64,000 nucleotides of DNA from Oceanospirillum sp048270425 (GTDB lineage Bacteria; Pseudomonadota; Gammaproteobacteria; Pseudomonadales; Halomonadaceae): assembly GCA_048270425.1 (NCBI GenBank), contig JBLWSY010000013.1, forward strand, positions 1 to 64,000. Reading direction: 5' to 3'. The translations under genes were made by a program, and so were the position numbers. Within the stretch, counting starts at the first letter, position 1. The number at the start of each line of letters is the position of its first letter. Under the pieces are notes generated by a model that worked only from the letters and a program-made list of their open reading frames with translations, had not been told where the DNA came from and ran no database searches. Positions 50,026 through 58,565 of this stretch are shown here, piece after piece.

Positions 50026-50700
50026 ATGAGTAATCCATTTTCCAAACTCTTTGGGCGCTCCCCATTTGGTCCGATGCAGGATCATATGTCCAAGTCCTTC
50101 AACTGCGCAGAACAGTTGATTCCGTTTTTTCAGGCCGTTTTGGCGGAAGATTGGGAACAAGCTGAAAAACTACAGCAACGGATCGCTGTCATGGAGAACG
50201 AAGCTGACGATATGAAAACAGCTATCCGCACCAACATGCCGGACAGTCTGTTTATGCCAGTGCCTCGTTCTGACTTGCTTGAACTGTTAACCGTTCAGGA
50301 CAAGATTGCCAACAAAACCAAAGATATCGCTGGCATTATGCTGGGTCGCAAGATGAAGATTCCTGCGGCTATGGCTGACGCGATGGTTGCCTACGTTGAA
50401 AAAACGGTAAAGGCTGCCGAGCATGCTTCCCGTGCGCTGAATGAAATTGATGAGTTGATTGAAACCGGTTTTGGCCGTCACGAATCAGAACTCGTGAAGA
50501 AAATGATTGCTGAGATTGATGTTTGTGAGCACGAAGCAGACAAGCTTCAGGTTCAGATCCGGGCGCAGTTGTTCCAGCTGGAGTCTGAACTGCCTCCGGT
50601 AGACGTGATCTTTATGTACAAGATCATCGACTGGATCGGTGATGTTTCCGATCGTGCTGAGCGTGTGGGCAGTCGCCTGCAAATTCTGCTGGCGAAGTAG
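50026..50700 (+). CDS. DUF47/TIGR00153 PhoU-like protein, Pit accessory
   Basis: A 224-residue all-helical protein of the PhoU-like DUF47 family. Acidic helix motifs such as 'ENEADDMKTAIR' and 'CEHEADKLQVQIRAQLFQLE' resemble the metal-binding E/DxxxD repeats of PhoU. Members are almost always encoded next to Pit transporters and are thought to control or support their activity. It is 63 bases upstream of pit, in the same direction, and shares the promoter at 49962-49990. Confidence 0.93.
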   Translation: MSNPFSKLFGRSPFGPMQDHMSKSFNCAEQLIPFFQAVLAEDWEQAEKLQQRIAVMENEADDMKTAIRTNMPDSLFMPVPRSDLLELLTVQDKIANKTKDIAGIMLGRKMKIPAAMADAMVAYVEKTVKAAEHASRALNEIDELIETGFGRHESELVKKMIAEIDVCEHEADKLQVQIRAQLFQLESELPPVDVIFMYKIIDWIGDVSDRAERVGSRLQILLAK

Positions 50701-50763
50701 TCAGCTGACTGACAGCTGTATTTGCTGATCCAATAACGAAAGACGACTATATACGGTTTTTTT

Positions 50764-52029
50764 ATGGAAATTATTGCTCAATACGCCGACGTATTTATTA
50801 TCCTGGCCTGTGTGTTTGGCTTCTTCATGGCCTGGGGTGTTGGTGCTAACGACGTGGCAAATGCCATGGGAACCTCAGTAGGCTCCAAAGCGATTACGAT
50901 CAAGCAAGCGATTCTGATTGCGATCCTGTTTGAGTTTGCCGGTGCTTATCTTGCTGGTGGTGAAGTTACCGCGACTATCCGTAAAGGCATTATCGACCCG
51001 AGCCTTCTGTCGGGTACGCCGGATCTTCTGGTTTACGGCATGCTGGCGTCTCTGCTGGCCGCAGGTATCTGGCTGCTGGTGGCGACTCACTTCGGCTGGC
51101 CGGTATCCACTACTCACTCTATCGTAGGTGCGATTGTCGGTTTCGCCGCTGTCGGTATCTCTATGGAAGCGGTTGCCTGGGGCAAGGTGGGTAAGATCGC
51201 GGCGAGCTGGGTTGTTTCCCCTCTTCTTGCGGGTACCATCGGCTTTATGCTGTTCCGCAGTGTTCAGAACCTGATTCTGGAAAAAGACGATCCATTCGCT
51301 AACGCTAAGCGCTACGTTCCTTTCTATATGTTCCTGGTAGGTTTCATCATCGCGATGGTTACCCTGCTGAAAGGTCTGAAGCACGTTGGTCTGCACCTGA
51401 GCTATGGTCAGGCGACTCTGTGGTCTCTGGTGATTGGTGTTGCCGTTATGGTTATCGGCATCATGCTGCTGAAAAACATCAAGCGTGATGAGAAAGCGGA
51501 TAAAGAATTCCACTTCTCCAGTGTTGAGAAGGTGTTTGGTGTTCTGATGATGTTCACCGCCTGTGCGATGGCTTTTGCTCACGGTTCCAACGATGTGGCA
51601 AACGCTGTAGGCCCTCTGGCTGCGGTTGTGGGTGTTGTTCAGTCTGGTGGTGAGATCGCCAGCAAGTCTGCTATGCCTGCATGGGTTCTGCTGCTGGGTG
51701 CCGGTGGTATTGTTGCGGGTCTGGTGATGTACGGCCACAAGGTTATCGCAACCGTTGGTACTAACATCACTGAACTGACGCCAAGCCGTGGTTTTGCGGC
51801 AACTCTGGCAGCAGCAACAACGGTTGTAGTGGCGTCTGGTACAGGTCTGCCGATCTCTACCACGCACACTCTGGTTGGTGCTGTTCTGGGTGTAGGTCTG
51901 GCTCGTGGTATGGCGGCTCTGAACATGAACATCGTTAAGACGATCTTTATGTCCTGGATCATCACTCTGCCAGCTGGTGCTGCGCTGTCGATCTTCTTCT
52001 TCTTTATGCTGAAGGGTATCTTTGGTTAA
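50764..52029 (+). CDS. pit: Inorganic phosphate transporter, PiT family
   Basis: Proton- or sodium-coupled phosphate permease of 421 residues and about ten helices. The two inverted PD001131 repeats carry the family signature: 'GANDVANAMGTSVGSKAI' in the N-half and 'GSNDVANAVGPLAAVVG' in the C-half. 'GWPVSTTHSIVGAIVG' and 'GLPISTTHTLVGAVLG' are also duplicated. Second gene of the DUF47-pit operon, with a terminator after it. Same neighbourhood as in Pseudomonas, where it is near argA. Confidence 0.95.
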   Translation: MEIIAQYADVFIILACVFGFFMAWGVGANDVANAMGTSVGSKAITIKQAILIAILFEFAGAYLAGGEVTATIRKGIIDPSLLSGTPDLLVYGMLASLLAAGIWLLVATHFGWPVSTTHSIVGAIVGFAAVGISMEAVAWGKVGKIAASWVVSPLLAGTIGFMLFRSVQNLILEKDDPFANAKRYVPFYMFLVGFIIAMVTLLKGLKHVGLHLSYGQATLWSLVIGVAVMVIGIMLLKNIKRDEKADKEFHFSSVEKVFGVLMMFTACAMAFAHGSNDVANAVGPLAAVVGVVQSGGEIASKSAMPAWVLLLGAGGIVAGLVMYGHKVIATVGTNITELTPSRGFAATLAAATTVVVASGTGLPISTTHTLVGAVLGVGLARGMAALNMNIVKTIFMSWIITLPAGAALSIFFFFMLKGIFG

Positions 52030-52084
52030 TTGAAATCCCATAACCAACGTTAGATTGCCCGGAAGATCCGGGATCGAAACTGAC

Positions 52085-52112
52085 AATGGCCGCTGATGCG
52101 GCCATTGTTGTT
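52085..52112 (+). terminator. Rho-independent terminator after pit
   Basis: Perfect nine-base stem aatggccgc (52085-52093) / gcggccatt (52098-52106), loop tgat, then a T-rich stretch. Confidence 0.85.
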
Positions 52113-52241
52113 TCCGGATCGGGCATTGCGAATACTCACTATCCTGCATTTCTTTTCTTGTTGCTCTCTTTTCTCAAATCCTCTGCCCGACTACAATCAG
52201 GATCATATCTGAAGTTCGCTTAAGCGAGCGCAGGATATTAT

Positions 52242-53723
52242 TTGCGAACTCGCATGCTTGTTTTGTTCCGGCAAATCAGAAGCTATGCGGGTTTTTCTGT
52301 CTTTAAAGCCCTGATCGGGCCGGAGAGCCACTTACTTACTGATCTGCTGGGACTTATCTTGGACTCAAGTAACCAAAAGACCAACGACTGCCTGCCATCC
52401 ACCAGTGACTGTCTTCAGGCCACTAGTGATTATGTACGCAGCTTTCGTAACTCGTCGCCGTATATCAATGCCCACCGGGGCAGAACCTTTGTCGTTCTGC
52501 TGGATGGCCATGGGATTCAGCACCCTAATTTTGCCAATATCATCAACGACCTCGCCCTGTTGAATAGCTTGGGCGTGCGTTTGGTGCTGGCTTATGGTGC
52601 CCGCCCTCAGATTATGGAGCGACTGGAGCGACGACGTTTGGCCTTGGAGTATGTGGGGGCAAGGCCGGTTATCACCACCGATGTGCTGGAAGCGGTTAAG
52701 GATGCAGCTGGTTCAGCGGGTATCGACATTCAGTCCCGGCTCTCAATGGGTTTACCGAATTCACCGATGCATGGTGCGTCTTTGCGGGTTGCTACCGGCA
52801 ATATGATTACCGCGCGCCCTGTTGGTGTGATTGATGGTAAGGACTTTGGACATACCGGTCAGGTTCGCAAGGTGGATTGTGGTGCAATTAACCGTCAACT
52901 GGGTGATGGTGCCATTGTACTGCTGCCGCCGCTGGGTTTTTCGCCAACCGGAGAGGTCTTCTCCCTGAGCGTGGAAGAAGTTGCCACCCGCGCGGCTATC
53001 GAGCTGAAAGCTGATAAGTTGATTGTGTTCAGTGAGGCTCAGGGGCTTCTGGATGAAGCGGGTGATGTGATTCGCGTCATGCCTCCCCGGGAGGCGGGGC
53101 GTCGTCTGGAAACTCTTGATGAGGTTTCTACTGAGTATGCCGCGCTGCATGCCGCCTGGCAGACCAGCCGCTTTGGTGTCAATCGCGCTCACCTGATCAG
53201 CTACCAGCAAGACGGTGCTCTGATCGAAGAGTTGTTCACCCGCAACGGTGGCGGCACCATGATCACGCAGGAGCTGTATGAACAGGTTCGCGATGCCACT
53301 ATCGAAGATGTCGGCGGTATTCTTGAACTGATCCGTCCGCTGGAAGAGCAGGGTGTTTTAGTACGCCGTTCCCGTGAGCGATTGGAAAACGAGATAGACC
53401 TGTTCACCGTGGTTGAGCTGGACGGCATGATGATCGGCTGTGCTGCCCTCTATCCGTTTGCGGAAGATGGTATCGGCGAGCTGGCCTGTGTTGCAGTCCA
53501 CAGCCAGTATCAGGGTGGCCATCGTGGTGATCTTATTCTGCAGCATATTGAGAAGCGCGCGAACCGTATCGGGCTGGAGCGCCTCTTTGTACTTACCACC
53601 CATACTGCTCACTGGTTCCGTGAACGAGGCTTCGAGCCTGCGGATGTGGATGCTCTGCCCAGAGCCCGTCAGGAACTCTACAACTGGCAGCGTAACTCCA
53701 AAGTGTTTGTTAAAACCCTTTAA
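52242..53723 (+). CDS. argA: Amino-acid N-acetyltransferase (N-acetylglutamate synthase)
   Basis: First step of arginine synthesis: acetyl-CoA plus glutamate to N-acetylglutamate, normally feedback-inhibited by arginine. An amino-acid-kinase-like domain ('SPYINAHRGRTFVVLLDGHGI' region to about 340) is followed by a GNAT domain (about 350-490; 'ELACVAVHSQYQGGHRGDLIL' acetyl-CoA loop). Compared with Pseudomonas ArgA, which begins a few residues before 'SPYIN', the frame has about 65 extra N-terminal residues. The start is uncertain: TTG 52242 or ATG 52254 are the upstream options, and no ATG/GTG lies close to the conserved start. Confidence 0.9.
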   Translation: MRTRMLVLFRQIRSYAGFSVFKALIGPESHLLTDLLGLILDSSNQKTNDCLPSTSDCLQATSDYVRSFRNSSPYINAHRGRTFVVLLDGHGIQHPNFANIINDLALLNSLGVRLVLAYGARPQIMERLERRRLALEYVGARPVITTDVLEAVKDAAGSAGIDIQSRLSMGLPNSPMHGASLRVATGNMITARPVGVIDGKDFGHTGQVRKVDCGAINRQLGDGAIVLLPPLGFSPTGEVFSLSVEEVATRAAIELKADKLIVFSEAQGLLDEAGDVIRVMPPREAGRRLETLDEVSTEYAALHAAWQTSRFGVNRAHLISYQQDGALIEELFTRNGGGTMITQELYEQVRDATIEDVGGILELIRPLEEQGVLVRRSRERLENEIDLFTVVELDGMMIGCAALYPFAEDGIGELACVAVHSQYQGGHRGDLILQHIEKRANRIGLERLFVLTTHTAHWFRERGFEPADVDALPRARQELYNWQRNSKVFVKTL

Positions 53724-53746
53724 GGCACTCTTACGCGTTTAGCGAC

Positions 53747-53797
53747 AAAAAAAGGCGGGGCTCTCATCGAATAACCTGAGAGCTTCCCGCCTTATTT
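53747..53797. terminator. Bidirectional terminator between argA and ald
   Basis: Two-part stem: aaggcggg (53752-53759) / cccgcctt (53786-53793) and gctctca (53760-53766) / tgagagc (53777-53783), separated by a two-base bulge, with A-run and T-run flanks. Confidence 0.88.
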
Positions 53798-53828
53798 ACT
53801 GCAAGAGCAGCCAAGCAAAAGACCTGTA

Positions 53829-54944
53829 TCACCCGGCTAAATCAGCAGGGTTAACATAAGCATAGTCCAGAGCTTCAGCTACCGCGCGGTTTGTGACTTG
53901 TCCTGCATGAATATTTAGCCCATTCATCAAGTGCTTATCGTCTTTTATTGCATCTTGCCAACCCTTGTTGGCCAGAGCCAGAACGAAGGGTAGTGTTGCA
54001 TTGGTCAGTGCCAGAGTTGATGTGCGGGCAACCGCTCCTGGCATATTGGCAACACAGTAGTGCACGATATCGTCTTCGATAAAGACGGGGTCATCGTGGG
54101 TGGTTGCCCGACTGGTTTCAAAGCATCCGCCCTGATCAATGGCGACATCCACCAGCACACTGCCTTTAGGCATCTCTTTCAGCATCTCTCGGGTAATCAG
54201 CTTGGGAGCCGCAGCCCCCGGAATCAGTACCGCGCCTACCACCAGATCACTGCGGCGGATGCAGTCGAGTACCCCTTCCTGCGTGGAATAAAGGGTTTTA
54301 AGCCGACCGGCATAGCGTGCTTCCAGCTCTCTCAGGCGAGGAATAGAGCGATCCAGAATTGTCACCTCAGCCCCTAAGCCCATCGCCATACGGGCTGCGT
54401 TTTCACCAACGACACCACCACCGATAACAGTGACATGCCCCGGCTCAACACCGGGTACGCCGCCCAGTAGCACGCCACGACCACCCATCGCTTTCTCCAG
54501 ACAGCGGGCACCAGCCTGAACTGAAAGCTTACCGGCGACTTCACTCATCGGAGCCAATAACGGCAGACCGCCATGAGCATCGGTAACCGTTTCATAGGCG
54601 ATAGCAGTGCAGCCGGATTTGATCAGGCCTTTGGTTTGCTCCGGATCGGGAGCCAAATGCAGATAGGTAAAGAGCAGCTGGCCTTCTTTCAGTCGGGCAT
54701 ATTCTACTGGTTGCGGCTCTTTGACCTTAACGATCATCTCTGCTTTATCAAACAGAACAGCAACATCGGACTCGATACGGGCTCCCGCTGCTTCATAGTC
54801 ACTATCGGGAAAACCGATCGCGTCACCGGCATTGTGTTCGACAATCACCTGATGGCCTGCGCGGGTCAGTTCGCTGACGCCCGCAGGTGTCATTCCTACA
54901 CGGTATTCCTGATTTTTGATCTCTTTGGGTACGCCGATAAGCAT
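53829..54944 (-). CDS. ald: Alanine dehydrogenase
   Basis: NAD-dependent interconversion of L-alanine and pyruvate plus ammonia. 371 residues. It begins 'MLIGVPKEIKNQEYRVGMTPAGV' with the substrate-binding Arg and has the NAD-binding glycine motif 'IGGGVVGENAARMAMGLGA', 'LVVGAVLIPGAAAP' and the catalytic His region 'LLFTYLHLAPDP'. Normal length. Divergent from ilvD across 327 bases. AGGAGCA lies ahead of ATG 54944. Confidence 0.95.
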   Translation of the reverse strand: MLIGVPKEIKNQEYRVGMTPAGVSELTRAGHQVIVEHNAGDAIGFPDSDYEAAGARIESDVAVLFDKAEMIVKVKEPQPVEYARLKEGQLLFTYLHLAPDPEQTKGLIKSGCTAIAYETVTDAHGGLPLLAPMSEVAGKLSVQAGARCLEKAMGGRGVLLGGVPGVEPGHVTVIGGGVVGENAARMAMGLGAEVTILDRSIPRLRELEARYAGRLKTLYSTQEGVLDCIRRSDLVVGAVLIPGAAAPKLITREMLKEMPKGSVLVDVAIDQGGCFETSRATTHDDPVFIEDDIVHYCVANMPGAVARTSTLALTNATLPFVLALANKGWQDAIKDDKHLMNGLNIHAGQVTNRAVAEALDYAYVNPADLAG

Positions 54945-55271
54945 AGGGTGCTCCTTGTACGCTTTGCTTCAGGTGGTTAGTCGCCCTGTCTGACTTAAAA
55001 AGAAACTCAGGCTTAATAAAGAATGTTCTGTTTCATTGTCGATAAAACAAGGGCTGTCAGTAAAATCCAATACAAATACTCTGTTATTGCCAGTATAGAA
55101 CAGGCTTTGCAGTGAAAATTTCTGTTTTAAGGCCGTTTTTCCACCCTCTACGCCTAGCCATACCGGCGTCACAATGGTAAAAAAGTGGGTTGCAAGAGTT
55201 AATCGATAAAGAAGGATAAAGCCACTGTTTTTACGGGGCTTTTATCCGCACCAAGCTGCTGAGGACTACCC
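54945..55271. other. Divergent intergenic region between ald and ilvD
   Basis: A 327-base gap with AT-rich sequence around 55010-55110 likely carrying both promoters. No gene, strong hairpin or operator was recognised. GAGGA precedes the ilvD ATG. Confidence 0.45.
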
Positions 55272-57104
55272 ATGCCCGTGTATCGTTCCAAGACCTCCAC
55301 CGCAGGCCGTAATATGGCTGGCGCCCGTGCCCTGTGGCGCGCAACCGGTATGAAAGATGATGACTTTCAGAAGCCGATTATTGCGGTTGTGAACTCCTTT
55401 ACCCAGTTTGTACCGGGCCACGTACACCTGAAAGATATGGGCCAGCTGGTTGCCCGCGAGATTGAAGCTGCCGGCGGCGTTGCTAAAGAATTTAATACCA
55501 TTGCGATCGATGACGGTATCGCTATGGGTCACGATGGCATGCTGTATTCACTGCCATCCCGCGACATTATTGCGGATTCCGTTGAGTACATGGTGAACGC
55601 TCACTGTGCTGACGCCATGGTCTGTATCTCCAACTGTGACAAGATCACCCCAGGGATGCTGATGGCGGCGATGCGCCTGAATATTCCGGTCATCTTTGTT
55701 TCCGGTGGCCCGATGGAAGCCGGTAAAACCAAGCTGGCGGAACACAAGCTGGATCTGGTTGATGCCATGGTTCTGGCGGCTGATCCGACAGCATCGGATG
55801 AGATGGTTGATGCCGTTGAGCGTTCTGCCTGTCCGACCTGTGGTTCCTGCTCCGGTATGTTCACCGCTAACTCCATGAACTGTCTGGCGGAAGCCTTGGG
55901 TTTGGCGCTGCCGGGCAACGGTACGGTAGTGGCCACTCACGCTGATCGTGAGCAACTGTTCAAGCGCGCTGGTCACCGCATTGTTGAGATGACCCGGGAA
56001 TACTACGAGCAGGACAACGAACGTGTTCTGCCCCGCTCGGTAGGTTTTAACGCTTTCGAAAACGCCATTGCGCTGGATATCGCCATGGGCGGTTCCACCA
56101 ACACCATTCTGCACCTGCTGGCGATCGCGCAGGAAGCGGAAATTGACTTCACCATGAAAGACATCGACCGCATGTCACGCGTGGTGCCTCAGCTGTGTAA
56201 AGTTGCGCCGAATACTCAGAAGTATCACATCGAAGACGTACACCGTGCCGGCGGCATCATGGGTATTCTGGGCGAGCTGGATCGTGCCGGTAAGCTGCAC
56301 ACCGATACCCCAACCGTACACAGCGATACCATGAAAGACGCGCTGGATCAGTGGGATATCATGCGTAACCCATCGGAAGAGGTGGTTGAGTTCTATAAGG
56401 CTGGTCCTGCCGGTATCCCGACTCAGACCGCGTTCAGTCAGGCAACCCGTTGGCCGACGCTGGACGGCGACCGTGAAAACGGCTGTATCCGTTCGCTGGA
56501 AAATGCCTTCTCGCTGGAAGGTGGCCTGGCGGTACTGTATGGCAACATCGCCCAGGATGGCTGTGTGGTGAAATCTGCTGGTGTGGACGAGTCTATTCTT
56601 GTGTTTGAAGGCCCGGCACATGTCACCGAGTCTCAGGATGAAGCGGTAGCGAACATTCTGGATGACAAAGTGGTTGCCGGTGAAGTGGTTATCGTACGAT
56701 ACGAAGGCCCGAAAGGCGGCCCGGGTATGCAGGAGATGCTGTACCCAACGTCTTACATCAAATCCAAAGGTCTGGGTAAAGCCTGTGCCCTGCTAACAGA
56801 TGGTCGTTTCTCCGGTGGTACTTCTGGTCTGTCCATCGGTCACTGCTCACCGGAAGCCGCCGCTGGTGGTGCCATCGGTCTGGTACGTAATGGCGATATG
56901 ATCCGCATCGACATCCCAAACCGCACCATCGACGTGCTGGTATCTGACGAAGAGCTGGCAAAACGCCGCGCCGAACAGGACAAACTGGGCTGGAAACCGG
57001 CAGAAGATCGCCCGCGTCGTGTATCTGCGGCACTGAAAGCCTACGCCAAGCTGGCAACCTCCGCCGACAAAGGCGCAGTAAGGGATCTGTCTCAGCTGGA
57101 CTAA
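55272..57104 (+). CDS. ilvD: Dihydroxy-acid dehydratase
   Basis: Fe-S dehydratase of the branched-chain amino-acid pathway, forming 2-oxo acids from 2,3-dihydroxy-3-methyl acids. 610 residues, as usual for the [4Fe-4S] E. coli type. Cluster and substrate motifs include 'CISNCDKITPGMLMAA' and 'CPTCGSCSGMFTANSMN', and the C-terminal signature 'LLTDGRFSGGTSGLSIGH' carries the catalytic Ser. Plus strand, alone, with a terminator after it; the AT-rich cassette begins beyond that terminator. Confidence 0.97.
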   Translation: MPVYRSKTSTAGRNMAGARALWRATGMKDDDFQKPIIAVVNSFTQFVPGHVHLKDMGQLVAREIEAAGGVAKEFNTIAIDDGIAMGHDGMLYSLPSRDIIADSVEYMVNAHCADAMVCISNCDKITPGMLMAAMRLNIPVIFVSGGPMEAGKTKLAEHKLDLVDAMVLAADPTASDEMVDAVERSACPTCGSCSGMFTANSMNCLAEALGLALPGNGTVVATHADREQLFKRAGHRIVEMTREYYEQDNERVLPRSVGFNAFENAIALDIAMGGSTNTILHLLAIAQEAEIDFTMKDIDRMSRVVPQLCKVAPNTQKYHIEDVHRAGGIMGILGELDRAGKLHTDTPTVHSDTMKDALDQWDIMRNPSEEVVEFYKAGPAGIPTQTAFSQATRWPTLDGDRENGCIRSLENAFSLEGGLAVLYGNIAQDGCVVKSAGVDESILVFEGPAHVTESQDEAVANILDDKVVAGEVVIVRYEGPKGGPGMQEMLYPTSYIKSKGLGKACALLTDGRFSGGTSGLSIGHCSPEAAAGGAIGLVRNGDMIRIDIPNRTIDVLVSDEELAKRRAEQDKLGWKPAEDRPRRVSAALKAYAKLATSADKGAVRDLSQLD

Positions 57105-57128
57105 TCGTTAGCTAACATGCAGAACCTA

Positions 57129-57162
57129 AAAGCCCGCTGTGAGTGATTGCAGCGGGTTTTTT
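57129..57162 (+). terminator. Rho-independent terminator after ilvD
   Basis: Stem aaagcccgctg (57129-57139) / cagcgggtttt (57150-57160) with one G-T pair, loop tgagtgattg, followed by T. It marks the left edge of the AT-rich methylase cassette. Confidence 0.88.
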
Positions 57163-57256
57163 ATTCCATTAAAAAAATTAATTAATTACAATGCTGGCCG
57201 TACTAGCTTCATCGGAGGCTTATTTATGATTAATAATACACGGGTTTTTTAAGCTT

Positions 57257-58063
57257 ATGAAAGCTGACGTACTTCCATTCTTGAAATGGGCGGGAGGGAA
57301 AAGGTGGTTGGTAAATAATGTTCCAGATTTGTTTCCGGAAGATTTTGCTGGTTATTATGAGCCTTTTCTAGGAAGTGGTGCGGTTTTTTTTCGTTTAAAT
57401 CCTAGGGAAGCTGTTTTAAATGATAGCAATTCTGATTTGATAGATGCTTATATTCAAATCAGAGATAATTGGGCTGCTGTTTTTGATGCTTTGAGGTCAT
57501 ATCATAAGAAACATAGTAAGGATTTTTATTATAGGATGCGTGCTTATAAGCCGAGATTGCCTCATTTAAGGGCGGCTAGGTTTATATATCTTAATAGAAC
57601 GTGTTGGAATGGTTTGTATCGGGTTAATTTGACGGGTGAGTTTAATGTCCCTGTCGGTAGTAAAAAGAATGTGATACTTGATACAGATGATTTTGAAAAA
57701 GTTTCTGCCTGCTTAAATGGGGTTGAGATTGTTTGCTCTGATTTTGAAAGTGTAATTGAAAGATCGACAGTAAATGACTTTCTTTTTGTAGATCCTCCTT
57801 ACACGGTTATGCATAACAATAATGGATTCATAAAGTACAATGAAAAGATTTTTTCATGGGATGATCAGCTGCGACTAAAAGACGCGCTATCTAGGGCTTC
57901 AGATCGGGGGGTTAAAATCATGATGACCAATGCTAAGCATGATAGTATTATCGATCTTTACAATGGCTTCGGTGAGTTGGTCGGTGTAGATCGTGATAGC
58001 ATGATCTCTGGGAAAAAATCTAGTCGTGGTAAGTATTCTGAAATAATAGTGAAGAATTATTAA
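57257..58063 (+). CDS. dam: Dam-type DNA adenine N6-methyltransferase
   Basis: A 268-residue D12-class adenine methyltransferase. S-adenosylmethionine motifs 'FLKWAGGKRWL' (8-18) and 'YEPFLGSGAVFF' (34-45), catalytic 'DPPY' at 179-182, and the Dam-type 'NRTCWNGLYRVN' (113-124) and 'FNVPVG' (129-134) are present, so GATC is a plausible target, though not proven. The gene is much more AT-rich than ilvD or lysE. No paired restriction endonuclease is encoded. It is first of three tightly packed genes; the ribosome site of the next one overlaps its stop codon. It may be the modification arm of an uncharacterised cassette. Confidence 0.93.
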   Translation: MKADVLPFLKWAGGKRWLVNNVPDLFPEDFAGYYEPFLGSGAVFFRLNPREAVLNDSNSDLIDAYIQIRDNWAAVFDALRSYHKKHSKDFYYRMRAYKPRLPHLRAARFIYLNRTCWNGLYRVNLTGEFNVPVGSKKNVILDTDDFEKVSACLNGVEIVCSDFESVIERSTVNDFLFVDPPYTVMHNNNGFIKYNEKIFSWDDQLRLKDALSRASDRGVKIMMTNAKHDSIIDLYNGFGELVGVDRDSMISGKKSSRGKYSEIIVKNY

Positions 58064-58073
58064 GGTGCTAGGG

Positions 58074-58565
58074 ATGGTGAAAGATTTTTTGGGAAAAATG
58101 CCTGATTGGCTTAAGGTTTTAATTGATTGTTTTTTTTATGTTTTTTTGGTTTATTCGATATCTAATTTAATATTTATTTTGAGCGCTCTTCAAATGAATG
58201 GTGCTTTTTTGGATTCTTTTTATTTTGTTATATCAAATGAGGCTAATAATGGGCAGATTCTTACTTTAGTATGCGCATTGATAGCTCCAATATTTTATTG
58301 GTTATGGGTTGAGAAAAATAAGCATTATGTGAAGTTTGTAATAATGATTATTTCTTTTATCGTGTTGTTGTTGTCAGGCATATTGCAATATGCTCCGTCG
58401 GCCCTACCTAGTTTTAAATCATCCTATGTATATTTGGTTGCCATATTTATATGGATTGCTTCTGTTTTTGCAGAAAAGTTTCCGCCAGAGTTGAAAGGGT
58501 ATGGACGTACAATGGATGAAGATGCTAACCGGTTTGCAGATGCTGCCAAGGAGGCAATGAAATGA
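58074..58565 (+). CDS. Four-helix membrane protein of unknown function
   Basis: A 163-residue protein, not recognised. Four hydrophobic segments (about 15-39, 61-80, 87-106 and 117-134) are followed by a short hydrophilic C-terminal tail ('GRTMDEDANRFADAAKEAMK'). ATG 58074 is preferred because AAGGTG at 58062-58067, overlapping the dam stop, is well placed; GTG 58065 is the longer option. The last four bases overlap the next gene. AT-rich like its partners. In a cassette with a DNA methylase, a small membrane protein could be an effector that acts at the membrane; this is inference only. Confidence 0.82.
   Translation: MVKDFLGKMPDWLKVLIDCFFYVFLVYSISNLIFILSALQMNGAFLDSFYFVISNEANNGQILTLVCALIAPIFYWLWVEKNKHYVKFVIMIISFIVLLLSGILQYAPSALPSFKSSYVYLVAIFIWIASVFAEKFPPELKGYGRTMDEDANRFADAAKEAMK

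Noticed and set aside
50875..52149. Long open frame on the minus strand (about 424 codons) opposite pit
   Set aside because: Its product is a low-complexity mix rich in Gln, Arg, His, Thr and Asn, typical of the antisense of a hydrophobic GC-biased gene; the plus-strand Pit protein is unmistakable.
54969..55172. Small minus-strand frame between ald and ilvD
   Set aside because: It lies in an AT-rich divergent promoter region, lacks a ribosome site and has no recognisable features.
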